Counted from the stretch's first letter, positions 8,803 to 18,161 are shown. The stretch is DNA of 64,000 bases from Oligoflexia bacterium (GCA_031292385.1 JARLHE010000058.1:1-64000), one strand, 5' to 3'. Numbers and translations: made by a program. The notes: a model not told the origin generated them from the sequence alone.

Positions 8803-11202
8803 CTAAACGATATACGAAGCGACGTAACGCAGCATGAACTTGCGCTGCTGCCGCCCACGGAATTCAACCGTCACTTTGCGGTCGTCCCCGGCCCCGTCCA
8901 CGGCGATGATCGTCCCCGGGCCGTAATCCGCATGGCTCATTTGCCGCCCCACCAGATCATTCTGGATCGTGCCGGGCATTTTCGAAAACGTCGCGGTTCG
9001 ACGGCTCACGCTCGAATCACTCGGGGCCTCTTGAGAGTACTCATCTCGCAGATACCGCGAGCTGGATCCCACGAAACTCGAGCGGGCGCTCCCCTGCCCC
9101 AGCCGATTCGAGTAATCTTTGTAATCGAGAAGCTCGGAAGGCATCTCCAGGAAAAACCGCGAAGGCTCGTTGCAGTGAGTATCGCCCCAGATTCGGCGCA
9201 TGACCGCGTTCATGAGATAAAGCTTTTCGCGCGCGCGCGTCATACCGACGTAGCAAAGACGCCTTTCTTCTTCGATGTCCTCGACGGGGGTTTCCTCCCA
9301 GTTTTTGATCGAAGGGAAAAGACCGTCTTCCATTCCGGCCAAAAAGACGACCGGGAACTCCAGCCCCTTCGACGAATGCAAAGTCATGAGCTTGACCGTG
9401 GCCGAGCGGTCATCGAGCTTATCGACATCCGAGGCCAGCGACGTCTGCTCGATGAAAAGCGCCAGGAGATCGGCCTTTTGCGGTGGTTTCGTCTCCGCGC
9501 CTGCCGGAGCCTCCGCATGGGAAAAAAAATTATCCTCGTCGAACTCCTGCAGGAGGGTATCGAATTCCTCCAAATTCTCGATCCGGGCCAGCGCTTCTTC
9601 CGTTCCCTCCTTGCGAAGGTCGACCACATACGCCGTCTCATCCAAAATCAGATGATAGAGCTCGGAAAGCGTGAGCTTCGGCTGCTCGATGATAAAGCGC
9701 TCCATGAGCTGGATGAATGCCGCGAGCTTTTTGCCCGTACCAGCCGAGACCAACGACGTATCGCTCGATGCTTTGGCGAGCGCGTCCCAAAAAGTGCGGG
9801 CATGGTTTTCAGGAAGCGCCAGCCAATCGTCTAGCTTATCCAGCGTCGTCTTGCCGATCCCGCGGGCGGGAGTGTTGATGATGCGCTTGATGCTCACCGA
9901 ATCGCTCGGATTCAAGATCGCCTTGAAATAAGAAAGAATATCCTTGATCTCTTTACGGTCGTAAAACCGCAGGCCGCCGACGATCTGATAGGGTATTTTT
10001 TCACGCCTCAAAACGTCTTCGAACTGCCGGCTCTGGGCGTTGGTCCGGTAAAAAATGGAAAAATCGCCGTACGGGCGGTTCTCGCCTTGAGCGACGCGCT
10101 TGATCTCGGAAACCGTGAACTCGGCTTCGGCGCGCTCGTCGGGAACTTGCGCGCGAATGATTTTTACGCCCTCGGGATTATCGGTCCAGAGCGTCTTGTC
10201 CCGGCGCGCGGTGTTGTTTTTGATCACCTCTCCCGCGGCCCTGATGATCGTTTTCGACGAACGGTAATTCTGCTCGAGCTTCACGATCCGGGCGCCCGGA
10301 TATTCGCGTTCGAAATCCAGGATGTTGCGGATATCGGCGCCCCGCCATTTGTAGATCGACTGGTCCTCGTCGCCGACGACGCAGATGTTTCCGTGCCCGC
10401 CGTTCATCGGTGCCGCCAGCATCGACAGCAGCAAGCATTGCGCGCGATTGGTGTCTTGGTATTCGTCGACGTGAATATAACGGAAACGCCGCTGATAGCT
10501 TGAGCGCAGATCCGGATGATCGCGAAGCAGGCGATAGGTCAGGCAGATGATCTCCCCGAAATCGATCGCGTTATTGGCGAACATGTCTTTTTGATACTGC
10601 TCGTAAATGCGCTTGAACTGCCGCTCGAAAAAATTATGGGCCGAAGGCTCGACGTCCTCCGGCTGGAGCGCGTCGCACTTGGCCCGATTGATCGCGCTTT
10701 GCACGCCCTTGGGGCTCACCGATTTTTCATCGATGGCGAGCTTGTTCATCGCGCCCTTGATCAACGTCAGCTGATCGGCGTCGTCATAGATCACGAACGG
10801 TTTCGTAAAAGGCGTGCGATGGATCTCGCGCCGCAGGATCCGAATACAAACGGAGTGAAACGTGCCGATTTCAGGCGCGCCAAGATGGCCGGAACCCGAT
10901 TCCCGCAGAACTTTTTCGACCCGCTCGCGCATTTCCCCCGCGGCCTTATTGGTGAACGTCACCCCCAAGACTTGCCAGGGCGCGACCCCTCGGCCTTCGA
11001 TCAGATAGGCGATTCGAGCGGTGAGCATTTTCGTTTTTCCCGAGCCGGCACCAGCCAGCACGATGAGCGGCCCCTCCGTGGTCAGAGCCGCTTCCCGCTG
11101 CCGATCATTTAAGCTATTGATAAATGCGGGGATTCTTCCAGCAACGCCCGGCTGAGGGGAACCTACCGAAAAGCCATCAGGGGCATCGTTAAAATCGATC
11201 AT
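8803..11202 (-). CDS. UvrD/PcrA-type superfamily 1 DNA helicase
   Basis: 799 residues. This 3'-5' helicase acts in nucleotide excision repair, replication restart and removal of stalled RNA polymerase. Motifs in order: Q-motif NDRQREAALT, Walker A AGAGSGKT (about 51), motif Ia GVTFTNKAAGEM, Walker B VDEYQDTN, motif III GDEDQSIYKWRGA, motif IV EQNYRSS, motif V LMTLHSSKGLEF, motif VI YVGMTRAREKLYL. The C-terminal 45 residues (HADYGPGTI..VEFRGRQQRKF) match the Tudor-like RNA-polymerase contact of PcrA/UvrD. An AAGGACAG ribosome site stands before the ATG. It could be named pcrA or uvrD. Confidence 0.95.
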   Translation of the reverse strand: MIDFNDAPDGFSVGSPQPGVAGRIPAFINSLNDRQREAALTTEGPLIVLAGAGSGKTKMLTARIAYLIEGRGVAPWQVLGVTFTNKAAGEMRERVEKVLRESGSGHLGAPEIGTFHSVCIRILRREIHRTPFTKPFVIYDDADQLTLIKGAMNKLAIDEKSVSPKGVQSAINRAKCDALQPEDVEPSAHNFFERQFKRIYEQYQKDMFANNAIDFGEIICLTYRLLRDHPDLRSSYQRRFRYIHVDEYQDTNRAQCLLLSMLAAPMNGGHGNICVVGDEDQSIYKWRGADIRNILDFEREYPGARIVKLEQNYRSSKTIIRAAGEVIKNNTARRDKTLWTDNPEGVKIIRAQVPDERAEAEFTVSEIKRVAQGENRPYGDFSIFYRTNAQSRQFEDVLRREKIPYQIVGGLRFYDRKEIKDILSYFKAILNPSDSVSIKRIINTPARGIGKTTLDKLDDWLALPENHARTFWDALAKASSDTSLVSAGTGKKLAAFIQLMERFIIEQPKLTLSELYHLILDETAYVVDLRKEGTEEALARIENLEEFDTLLQEFDEDNFFSHAEAPAGAETKPPQKADLLALFIEQTSLASDVDKLDDRSATVKLMTLHSSKGLEFPVVFLAGMEDGLFPSIKNWEETPVEDIEEERRLCYVGMTRAREKLYLMNAVMRRIWGDTHCNEPSRFFLEMPSELLDYKDYSNRLGQGSARSSFVGSSSRYLRDEYSQEAPSDSSVSRRTATFSKMPGTIQNDLVGRQMSHADYGPGTIIAVDGAGDDRKVTVEFRGRQQRKFMLRYVASYIV

Positions 11203-11220
11203 TCTGTCCTTCGGGTTACG

Positions 11221-12933
11221 CTAAATCGCGGAACTGTGCAAGGACCGGCGGGAGACTTCCCGATCATAAATCAGCCGGACGTTCTGGCCATAAAGGAGCC
11301 CTTGAACTTTTCCATCCTTGCCCACCACCGGCACGCAGGGAATATCGTGAAAAAGACCAATCGTCACGGTCAGGGGATCATCCTGCTCAACCTGCGGAGT
11401 CCGAAATCCCGACCGATAGAGAAGATCTTTCACTTCCAAAAGCTTGGCCAGCGAGGATTGCCCGTGAGCGCCCTCAGCCACGCTTTCGTGAACCATATCG
11501 ATGGTCAGAAGGCCGGAATAAGTCCCGTCCGCGCGAACGACGGGCAAGAAGGGATGGGTCGCGCGCAATAATTTCTGCCGGGCTTCCGCGACCGGCTCCT
11601 CTTCACGGGAACATTCAAAATCGACCACCATCGCATCGCTCACCTTGAGCGTCGCCAGGATCGACTCGAGCCTGCCCTCGCTCAAACGAAGCCCGCGCGC
11701 CCCGAGATCCCGCTCGAACAAAGTTCTGGCTCCCAAACGTTGCGCCAGTTCGCGCGCGATGAGACCGGCCACGAGACAGGGAAAAAGAAACTTCATGCTG
11801 TCAGTGAGCTCGCACGCGAGCACCGCGCCCGTTACCGGCGCACCCAGCATCGAACCCCAGAAAGCGGAGGCGCCCGCCAGAGCCGCGAGCGGCGCGAAAG
11901 CCGCGAGGTCCGGAAAAAAACCGTGCAAAACTCCCTGCGAAAACACGAACCCGAAAAGGCCCCCCAACGCGAAAATCGGCCAGAACGCGCCGGCCGTTCC
12001 GAAAGCTCCCAAGATGATCGCGAAAGACAGGGCTTTCGAAAAAAACAAGATCCCCGAGTCGCCGAGCGAAACGCGGCCCCAGAACAAATCCTCGAGAACG
12101 CCGTAAGGCAGCCTCGCCGCGGGCGGATAAATCGCGAATACCGCGACCAAAAGGCCACCGCCCAGCGCGATTCGCGCCCAACCCGTTTGGCCGGAAGAAT
12201 GGCCCACGGCCTTTCGCAGGCTTTTCCCGAAATAATCGATAAAGCCCGCGAGCACGATGCCGCAAAACCCGCAGACCACGGCGGTCAGAACGAGCGCGAT
12301 CCATTCCTTCGCGCCGGCGAGCGAAACCTCATAGAAAGAACCCGCCACCTCGAACTTGTGCAGGGAAAAAAACGCGATCAGAAAACGCGAGCTCAAATAC
12401 GCCGAAAGGGCGCAAACCGCCGACGAAATCGCGCGCCCGCCAGTGCCGAGCTCGATCGGAGCAAGGATGGCCGCGAACGGTGCCCCGAAAGAGGCCGCGA
12501 TCCCCGCCGCCAAGGTGCTTGAAGCTTCCGTGCGGCGCCGCTGCTCGAACCACCGGGCCGAACGAGGGCGGAAGCGCAGAAACGCCCCGTAAACCAGCTC
12601 CATCGCCGGCCCTTCCGAGCCGACGTTGCCTGAAAAGATGCTGAAAAACGCCGAAATGGCCGATCTTCCCAGCCACCGGGAGGGAACATCCGGGCTTGCT
12701 GATTGGTGGATATGAATCAGCATGTCGGAAATGCCATGATAATCGCTGGAAAGATCGCGGCGCCGACGGAACGCAAAACAAAAAAACAAAGCGATCGCGG
12801 TTCCGATCAGGGCGCCGGCGTAAGCCGGAACGCCCGCCAGCGAATTTCCGTCCTGCATCCGCATCTGCAACCAAAGAACCGCTTGAGCGACGACTGCCGA
12901 AAGGATGCCCGTTACGATCGGACCCAGCATCAC
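11221..12933 (-). CDS. ClC-family chloride channel/transporter with C-terminal CBS pair
   Basis: 570 residues. About 10-11 membrane helices in the first 400 residues carry the ClC selectivity signatures: GNVGSEGPAM (about 103-112, with the gating glutamate), then a GAFGTAGAFWPIFALG region (GxFxP type), then GAPVTGAVLACELT. A pair of CBS domains follows (about 430-560), which in ClC proteins sense nucleotides. It could be a channel or a Cl-/H+ (or fluoride/H+) antiporter. The proton-glutamate position cannot be judged by eye. It starts four bases inside the glmS end, so it belongs to the same operon. Confidence 0.9.
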   Translation of the reverse strand: MMLGPIVTGILSAVVAQAVLWLQMRMQDGNSLAGVPAYAGALIGTAIALFFCFAFRRRRDLSSDYHGISDMLIHIHQSASPDVPSRWLGRSAISAFFSIFSGNVGSEGPAMELVYGAFLRFRPRSARWFEQRRRTEASSTLAAGIAASFGAPFAAILAPIELGTGGRAISSAVCALSAYLSSRFLIAFFSLHKFEVAGSFYEVSLAGAKEWIALVLTAVVCGFCGIVLAGFIDYFGKSLRKAVGHSSGQTGWARIALGGGLLVAVFAIYPPAARLPYGVLEDLFWGRVSLGDSGILFFSKALSFAIILGAFGTAGAFWPIFALGGLFGFVFSQGVLHGFFPDLAAFAPLAALAGASAFWGSMLGAPVTGAVLACELTDSMKFLFPCLVAGLIARELAQRLGARTLFERDLGARGLRLSEGRLESILATLKVSDAMVVDFECSREEEPVAEARQKLLRATHPFLPVVRADGTYSGLLTIDMVHESVAEGAHGQSSLAKLLEVKDLLYRSGFRTPQVEQDDPLTVTIGLFHDIPCVPVVGKDGKVQGLLYGQNVRLIYDREVSRRSLHSSAI

Positions 12934-14807
12934 TCGACCGTCACGCTCTTCGCCAAATTGCGTGGCTTATCGACATCGGTGCCCTTCAGGAGCGCAAGCT
13001 CGTAACTCAGGAGCTGCACGACCGGAGAGAGGAAAAACGGGGCCCAGCATTCATCGAGCTCGCGCGCGCCCTCGGGGAGCGCGATCCAGTGATGAGAAGC
13101 CTGCTTCAGCGCCTCGTCCGAAGGGTCTCCGATCGCCAGGACCACCGCACCGCGCGCTTTCACTTCCTCGAGGTTCGACAAGGTTTTTTCGCGCCAGGAA
13201 TCGCGAGGCGCGAGCACGACGACCACCATATTCGGGTCGATCATCGCGATGGGCCCGTGCTTGAGCTCGCCGCCGGCGTAACCTTCGGCGTGAACGTAAG
13301 CGATTTCCTTCAGCTTGAGCGCGCCCTCGAGCGCGATCGGGAACGAATAGCCGCGCCCGATGAAAAAGAAGCCTTTATAACCCGCGATCGCCTTCGCCAC
13401 GGCATGGGCGCGCGAGGCAAGGGTTCCGGCCAGCTCTCCGGCGAGCAGATGCGGGACCCGAAGCAGCTCATCGAAAACCGGCTCGAGCTTCCGGCCTTTT
13501 TTGGAGCCGAGATGGCCGGCGATGATCAAAAGCGAAAGCAGCTGCGCGCTGAATGTCTTGGTCGCGGCCACTCCGATCTCGGGCCCGGCGGAAGTGTAAA
13601 GTACGGCCGTCGCCTCGCGCGACAAGGTCGAGCCGCGCACGTTGGTGATGCCCATGGTTTTATTTCCCAGGCCGTTCACCTGACGAACCACCGCGAGCGT
13701 GTCAGCGGTCTCACCGCTTTGCGAGAGCGCGATGACCAGGCTCTGGGGAGCCAGAACCGGCTGCCGATAACGGAATTCGCTCGCGAGCTCGACGCTCACG
13801 CGCACCCCCGCCCAGCGCTCGATCCAATACTTTCCTAAAAGGGCCGCGTGCCAGGAAGTGCCGCACGCGATCAAAACGATATCGGAAGCGGATTCCAGCA
13901 ACTTCGCCACTTCGCGGTCCGCGAACGGGAAAGGATCGGGGTCTCCCCGCTTCGCCAAATCCAGAAGCCCGTTGAAGGTGTCGACAAGCGCGGTCGGCTG
14001 CTCGTGGATCTCTTTGAGCATGTAGTGGGCAAAGCCCTGCTTGCTCAGGGTTTCAACCGACCAGTCGAGCCGCGTGGTCTTGCGCTGGATCGGCGCGCCG
14101 CTCTTGAGATCGAAAAAATGAACGCCCTTGCTGTCGCCGACGACGACATCGCCTTGTTCGACGAAAATCACCTCACGAGTGATATCGATCAAAGGCTGCG
14201 CGTCGCTCGCGAGAATCGCGCCTCCCTCGGGATCGATCGCCGCGACCAGAGGAGAACCGCCGCGACGGGCGCCGACCAGCACGCCCAGCTCCCGTTCGGA
14301 CATCACGACGACGCTGCAAGCGCCTTCGACGCTATCGAACGCGAGTCGCACCCCGTTCATCAGGGAAGCACCCTTTTCCATCTCCTCGAGCACCAAAAAA
14401 CCGAAAAGCTCGCTATCAGTCTCGGACTGCGGCTGATGGCCGCGGGCGACGAGCTTCTTTTTCAGCTCCTGATAATTTTCGATGATGCCGTTGTGCACCA
14501 AAACCACATGCCCCGTCCGATGCGGATGGGCGTTTTGCGTCGTGGGCTTCCCGTGCGTCGCCCAACGCGTATGCCCGATACCGAAATGCACGTCGTTCAA
14601 GTTTCCGCCGGGCGATGTTTCGGCGAACTTCGCGGCCATTTTTTCGACATTATCGATCCGGCCCTCGGACTTGATGATTTCGATGCGATCGCCCCGCACG
14701 AAGGCGATCCCCGACGAATCATAACCGCGGTACTCAAGCCGTTTGAGGCCACGGATCAAAATATCGACCGCGGCGCGCTTGCCTGCATAACCCACAATTC
14801 CGCACAT
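12930..14807 (-). CDS. glmS: glutamine-fructose-6-phosphate aminotransferase (isomerizing)
   Basis: 625 residues. It makes glucosamine-6-phosphate from fructose-6-phosphate and glutamine, the first step to UDP-GlcNAc for peptidoglycan and LPS. It begins MCGIVGYAGKRAA, so Cys2 becomes the N-terminal nucleophile. The glutaminase domain (1-240) contains HTRWATHG and HNGIIENY. Two SIS domains follow, with CGTSWHA, ALSQSGETADT and GRGYSFPIALEGALKLKEI. The C-terminal AKSVTVE is the usual GlmS tail. Only one base separates it from glmU, and I see no room for a glmS ribozyme. Confidence 0.97.
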   Translation of the reverse strand: MCGIVGYAGKRAAVDILIRGLKRLEYRGYDSSGIAFVRGDRIEIIKSEGRIDNVEKMAAKFAETSPGGNLNDVHFGIGHTRWATHGKPTTQNAHPHRTGHVVLVHNGIIENYQELKKKLVARGHQPQSETDSELFGFLVLEEMEKGASLMNGVRLAFDSVEGACSVVVMSERELGVLVGARRGGSPLVAAIDPEGGAILASDAQPLIDITREVIFVEQGDVVVGDSKGVHFFDLKSGAPIQRKTTRLDWSVETLSKQGFAHYMLKEIHEQPTALVDTFNGLLDLAKRGDPDPFPFADREVAKLLESASDIVLIACGTSWHAALLGKYWIERWAGVRVSVELASEFRYRQPVLAPQSLVIALSQSGETADTLAVVRQVNGLGNKTMGITNVRGSTLSREATAVLYTSAGPEIGVAATKTFSAQLLSLLIIAGHLGSKKGRKLEPVFDELLRVPHLLAGELAGTLASRAHAVAKAIAGYKGFFFIGRGYSFPIALEGALKLKEIAYVHAEGYAGGELKHGPIAMIDPNMVVVVLAPRDSWREKTLSNLEEVKARGAVVLAIGDPSDEALKQASHHWIALPEGARELDECWAPFFLSPVVQLLSYELALLKGTDVDKPRNLAKSVTVE

Positions 14808-14808
14808 C

Positions 14809-16281
14809 TTAAGACTTCCTCGATTTCAGTTTCGCGGCATAGCCCGGCTTATTGACCTGCCGGGAGCGCGCGATCGCGAGCGCCCCGGGCTCGACGTCTT
14901 CGGTAATCGTCGAACCGGAGGCGACATAAGCGCCCGCTCCGACCGTGACCGGAGCGACCGTCTGGCAGTCGCTGCCGAGAAAAACCCCGTCTCCGATCAC
15001 CGTCCGGTGCTTGCGCTGCCCGTCGATCACCCGCCCGTCGAAATTGCAGGTGACGAAGCCGCAGCCGATATTGACGTCGCGCCCGACTTCCGCGTCCCCC
15101 AAATAAGATAAGTGCGCGATGCTCGTGTTCGCGCCGATCCGAGATTTCTTGAGCTCGACGAAATTGCCGATCTTGGCGCCCGGACCGACCTCGCTCTCGG
15201 GCCTCAAATGAGCATAGGGCCCTACTTGCGCTCCTTTACCGATGCGCGAAGCCTCGGCCACCGTGCCGGTCTTGATGTGAGCGCCCTCATCGGCCTCCAC
15301 GTTTTTCAAAACGCAGCCAGGGCCCACGATGACGTTCGGACCGACGCGGGTCTTACCGCTCAAAACCACGCCGCGATGAATTTCCGCGCCCTCGCCGATT
15401 TCGACTTCTACATCCAGCTGCACACTCCAGGGATCGGTAAAGCGCACGCCCTTGAGCGCCCAATTCTTGACGTTCCGCTCGTTCAAGATCCGGGTGGCCT
15501 GCGCGAGCTCCCACGGATCGTTCACGCCCCGGAGATCCTCGGCTGATGGCCAGCTGAGCACGTCGATTTTTCGCTTGCCTCGCGAAGCCGCGGAGATGAG
15601 GTCGGTCAGGTAATACTCCTTTTGCGCGTTGCGATTGGAAAGGCGCTCGGTGGCGTGCTTCAAAAACACGGCTTGAAAGCTGTAAATCGAAACCGCTACT
15701 TCGCGAATCGCCTTCTCGCGCGCGCTCGCATCGCGCTCCTCGACGATTCTCAGCACTGCACCCGCTTTTCCGCGTCTCACCACGCGGCCGTAGCCGGTCG
15801 GATCGGGAAGCTCGCAGGTCATCAGGCGAATCGCGTCCGTTCGCCCGAGGGGCGCTGTCATCTGCTCAACCAGATTCCGGGGAACGAGCGGAAGATCTCC
15901 CGGCAAAACCAGGATCGCCCCCCCCGCCTTAACGAGCGAGGCCCCCCATGGATGCTCCATCGCACAGCGAGCGGCGTGACCGGTACCCAACTGCTCCGGC
16001 TGAAAAACAAATTCAATGGAAAGATCCGAAAACTCCGCCTCGGCCCGTACCGCTTCTTCGACCTTTTCGCGTCCGTGACCGACCACGATCGCGATTGAAG
16101 CCTTGGGAGCGGCTTCTTTCACGCGCCTTAAAATATGAAACAAAATGGGTTGCCCACAGACCGGATGAAGAACTTTCGGCAGCGACGACCGCATGCGCTT
16201 TCCTTGCCCGGCCGCGAGAATGAGAATGCCGGCCGCTTTGGAAATCCGCTCCACGGCACGTCTTCGAGCGCTATCTGACAT
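14809..16281 (-). CDS. glmU: bifunctional GlcNAc-1-phosphate uridylyltransferase / GlcN-1-phosphate acetyltransferase
   Basis: 490 residues from the ATG at 16281. An in-frame extension to 16380 is possible but adds a hydrophobic stretch foreign to GlmU. The N-terminal uridylyltransferase domain has LAAGQGKRMRSSLPKVLHP (about 22-40), VLPGDLPLV and GYGRVVR. The C-terminal left-handed beta-helix acetyltransferase domain starts near residue 270 with hexapeptide repeats (GPNVIVGPGC, IGKGAQVGPYAHLRPES, GNFVELKKSRIG). It makes UDP-GlcNAc, and glmS directly downstream makes its upstream precursor. This gene appears to open the ten-gene run that ends with ppx. Confidence 0.95.
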   Translation of the reverse strand: MSDSARRRAVERISKAAGILILAAGQGKRMRSSLPKVLHPVCGQPILFHILRRVKEAAPKASIAIVVGHGREKVEEAVRAEAEFSDLSIEFVFQPEQLGTGHAARCAMEHPWGASLVKAGGAILVLPGDLPLVPRNLVEQMTAPLGRTDAIRLMTCELPDPTGYGRVVRRGKAGAVLRIVEERDASAREKAIREVAVSIYSFQAVFLKHATERLSNRNAQKEYYLTDLISAASRGKRKIDVLSWPSAEDLRGVNDPWELAQATRILNERNVKNWALKGVRFTDPWSVQLDVEVEIGEGAEIHRGVVLSGKTRVGPNVIVGPGCVLKNVEADEGAHIKTGTVAEASRIGKGAQVGPYAHLRPESEVGPGAKIGNFVELKKSRIGANTSIAHLSYLGDAEVGRDVNIGCGFVTCNFDGRVIDGQRKHRTVIGDGVFLGSDCQTVAPVTVGAGAYVASGSTITEDVEPGALAIARSRQVNKPGYAAKLKSRKS

Positions 16282-16423
16282 ATGATTTTGGGTTACCGGA
16301 AATGAAGCCGCGAGGCAAGCCCACGCACAGGATAAGAACAGGAGGTGCGTCGCCGCTGACATATTCTTGGCAGGACACATCCGACAAACACAGGGTATTT
16401 TGGTCGCCAGAAAATTCTAGGGG

Positions 16424-16451
16424 TTGACTTCCTTAGAAGTTCTTATATTTT
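16424..16451 (+). promoter_or_regulatory. sigma-70-type promoter of dksA-like gene
   Basis: TTGACT at 16424-16429 and TATTTT at 16446-16451 with a 16-base spacer. The spacer contains a small inverted repeat ACTTC-CTTA-GAAGT (16427-16440). Transcription would start near 16458 and give a leader of about 90 bases, which holds GGGGC..GCCCC pairing partners before the ribosome site GGGGAGA at 16534-16540. Confidence 0.6.
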
Positions 16452-16547
16452 TCGTTGTCAACGCTGAGAAGTACTGTAACATAATGAGACCAGGGGCCGA
16501 GAAAGACAATCCAATCAGCCCCGGGTTGTGTGTGGGGAGAATGTCAC

Positions 16548-16910
16548 ATGGACGCGAAGAACCTGACGAAGTACAAAAGGCTGTTACTGGAAGAAAAACA
16601 GAGAATCATGAACAACTCGAAGAACGCGCTGAAGCACGAGTTGTCCCTGTCTCCGGACGATCTTCCGGACGAAACCGATCTCGCCGCGAGCGAGGTCAAC
16701 CAAAACCTCGTATTCAAGCTCCGCGATCGCGAGCGTCAGCTTCTTTCCAAGATTGACGAAGCGCTGGCCCGGATCGAAGACAGCACCTTCGGAACTTGCG
16801 CCGACTGCGAAGAGCCGATCGAGGTCCGCCGACTGGAAGCCCGCCCTGTCTCCACTCTTTGCATCGCTTGCAAAGAAAAGCAGGAACACCGCGAAAAGAT
16901 TTACGCCTAG
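16548..16910 (+). CDS. dksA: DksA/TraR family zinc-finger regulator
   Basis: 120 residues from the ATG at 16548, chosen because GGGGAGA lies seven bases before it. A GTG six codons upstream lacks such a site. Two helices form the coiled-coil arm (about 1-75; DLPDETDLAASE holds the acidic tip), followed by the C4 zinc finger CADC..CIAC (about 85-110) with the GTCADCEEPIEVRRLEARP sequence typical of the family. DksA-type proteins enter the RNA polymerase secondary channel and act with ppGpp. The gene is monocistronic, between its own promoter and a terminator. It is close to E. coli DksA in plan, but assignment among DksA paralogs is not certain. Confidence 0.88.
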   Translation: MDAKNLTKYKRLLLEEKQRIMNNSKNALKHELSLSPDDLPDETDLAASEVNQNLVFKLRDRERQLLSKIDEALARIEDSTFGTCADCEEPIEVRRLEARPVSTLCIACKEKQEHREKIYA

Positions 16911-16928
16911 AGCCTAGCTTTCCTCTCA

Positions 16929-16979
16929 GCGCGTGGCGCCGCCTATCCGTTTCGGATCGACGTCACGCGCGGTTTTTTT
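16929..16979 (+). terminator. rho-independent terminator of dksA
   Basis: Stem GCGCGTG (16929-16935) pairs with CACGCGC (16964-16970), with an inner hairpin ATCCG-TTT-CGGAT. It is followed by GG and seven T residues. Confidence 0.85.
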
Positions 16980-16989
16980 ATCCATCATT

Positions 16990-17898
16990 TTACGGAGCCG
17001 CGACGCAGCTTTCGATGTTGCTCACGTAAGCCTGGGTTTCGGCCGGCATTCGGTAGAATGAGCGCTCCAAGCTAGGAACGGAAGCGGACGTACCCTCGAT
17101 TATCTTGAGGCATTCATCCGCATCAGCGACCGGGATGCCGCACCGGGTTTTGATTTTTCCCGGACCCCAATTATAAGCCGCCGCCAGGATTTTCAGCTGC
17201 GACATCGATAAATTCATCGCTCCCGCTTCCCCGAAATACGTCATCGCGTTCTGCATATTGTACAGTGCCGCAGCGGCAATCATCTCCGAAGGGTTGCTCA
17301 TCGAAGCGGCCCTCGGGGGCGCCTGCCCGATCTGCTGCCAATACTGCTGCCAGTTGTTATAAAGGATCGCGTCCGTCGAACACACCGTTTGAGAGTCGGA
17401 GACCCTGCCCGCGATCACGTAATTCATCGTTCTCAACGTGCTCGGCTCGAACTGAGCGATGCTTCGAGCTCCGGTCCTCGAAACTCCCGAGCTCATAAAA
17501 TGGTTTTCCTGATCCAGCATGCACGCAAGAAAGGCGGGAGGGATGTGAAACGTTTGCGCGGCCTGATCGACCTGCTGCTCATAAGAAGACGCCCCTAGCC
17601 GCCGAGGCTGAGTATAACGCTCGAAGTCACCGTCATGATTCGGGGTGTTTTGGAAATAAGCTTCGATCTGTTGGTCATTCTTGAATTGGCTGGCAGAAAC
17701 CCGTTCCAAGACCGGGCTCGTCGACTGAAGAGCCGAGCAAACCTGGGTCGGGTCGATGCCCGATGGACTGACCACGCAGTGAGCGCCCTCCTGCGGCGCC
17801 GGAGCCTCTCTAACAAAGAATCCATGCGCGTGCGCCGCGGAAGACAAAGAGGACAATGCGACAAAACCGGAAACTAACGAAAGCACCCCAATATTCAT
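16990..17898 (-). CDS. secreted SLT-like lytic transglycosylase
   Basis: 302 residues with a signal peptide (about 1-24, cut after SAAHAHG or nearby). A soluble-lytic-transglycosylase-like domain covers about 108-285: the probable catalytic Glu131 is in CMLDQENHF, followed by SGVSRTGARSIAQFEPST and AAAYNWGPGKI, which match the ES..GL.Q..P and AYN.G motifs. Such enzymes cleave peptidoglycan glycan strands to 1,6-anhydro products. Six or more cysteines suggest disulfides. It is convergent with dksA and divergent from lon. The family match is partial, so another goose-lysozyme-fold hydrolase is possible. Confidence 0.78.
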   Translation of the reverse strand: MNIGVLSLVSGFVALSSLSSAAHAHGFFVREAPAPQEGAHCVVSPSGIDPTQVCSALQSTSPVLERVSASQFKNDQQIEAYFQNTPNHDGDFERYTQPRRLGASSYEQQVDQAAQTFHIPPAFLACMLDQENHFMSSGVSRTGARSIAQFEPSTLRTMNYVIAGRVSDSQTVCSTDAILYNNWQQYWQQIGQAPPRAASMSNPSEMIAAAALYNMQNAMTYFGEAGAMNLSMSQLKILAAAYNWGPGKIKTRCGIPVADADECLKIIEGTSASVPSLERSFYRMPAETQAYVSNIESCVAAP

Positions 17899-18004
17899 TC
17901 ACTATTGATTTTATCGCACGGAACCGGGCAGGCAAGCTAATATTGGGGCGCGTCAATTCCTCAACGAATTCCTGGGCAATGGAGGCGTGTCGTCAAGGCC
18001 ACAT

Positions 18005-18030
18005 CTAACCCATTACGAATATTGGGTTAG
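18005..18030. repeat. inverted repeat between SLT gene and lon
   Basis: Perfect 8-base arms CTAACCCA (18005-18012) and TGGGTTAG (18023-18030) around a 10-base centre. It lies 132 bases upstream of lon and 107 bases upstream of the divergent SLT gene, so it could be an operator for either one. No T-run follows that would make it a good terminator. Confidence 0.5.
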
Positions 18031-18120
18031 TCTTTCGGGTTCGCCTGGGCGTGTCAGCGTTTCTTTCTCAAGTGTCCCTCCGATATCGCCGAACCAATTT
18101 ATAGCAACAATTAACAACCT

Positions 18121-18143
18121 GGCAGCACTTACAACGTGCTGCC
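18121..18143 (+). promoter_or_regulatory. leader hairpin just before the lon ribosome site
   Basis: GGCAGCAC (18121-18128) and GTGCTGCC (18136-18143) form a perfect 8-base stem with a 7-base loop. It ends six bases before the lon ribosome site GGAGG (18150-18154) and 18 bases before the ATG. It does not match the CIRCE element (TTAGCACTC-N9-GAGTGCTAA). It may be an operator at DNA level or a hairpin in the lon leader. Confidence 0.55.
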
Positions 18144-18161
18144 GGCACCGGAGGCAGCGGA

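Noticed and set aside
14807..14820. glmS ribozyme upstream of glmS
   Set aside because: Only one base separates glmU and glmS, so no leader exists.
16282..16380. 33-residue N-terminal extension of GlmU
   Set aside because: It looks like a chance hydrophobic stretch; GlmU is cytoplasmic and starts normally shortly before LAAGQGKR.
18121..18143. CIRCE heat-shock operator before lon
   Set aside because: The repeat is GGCAGCAC-N7-GTGCTGCC, not TTAGCACTC-N9-GAGTGCTAA; only the GCAC core is shared.
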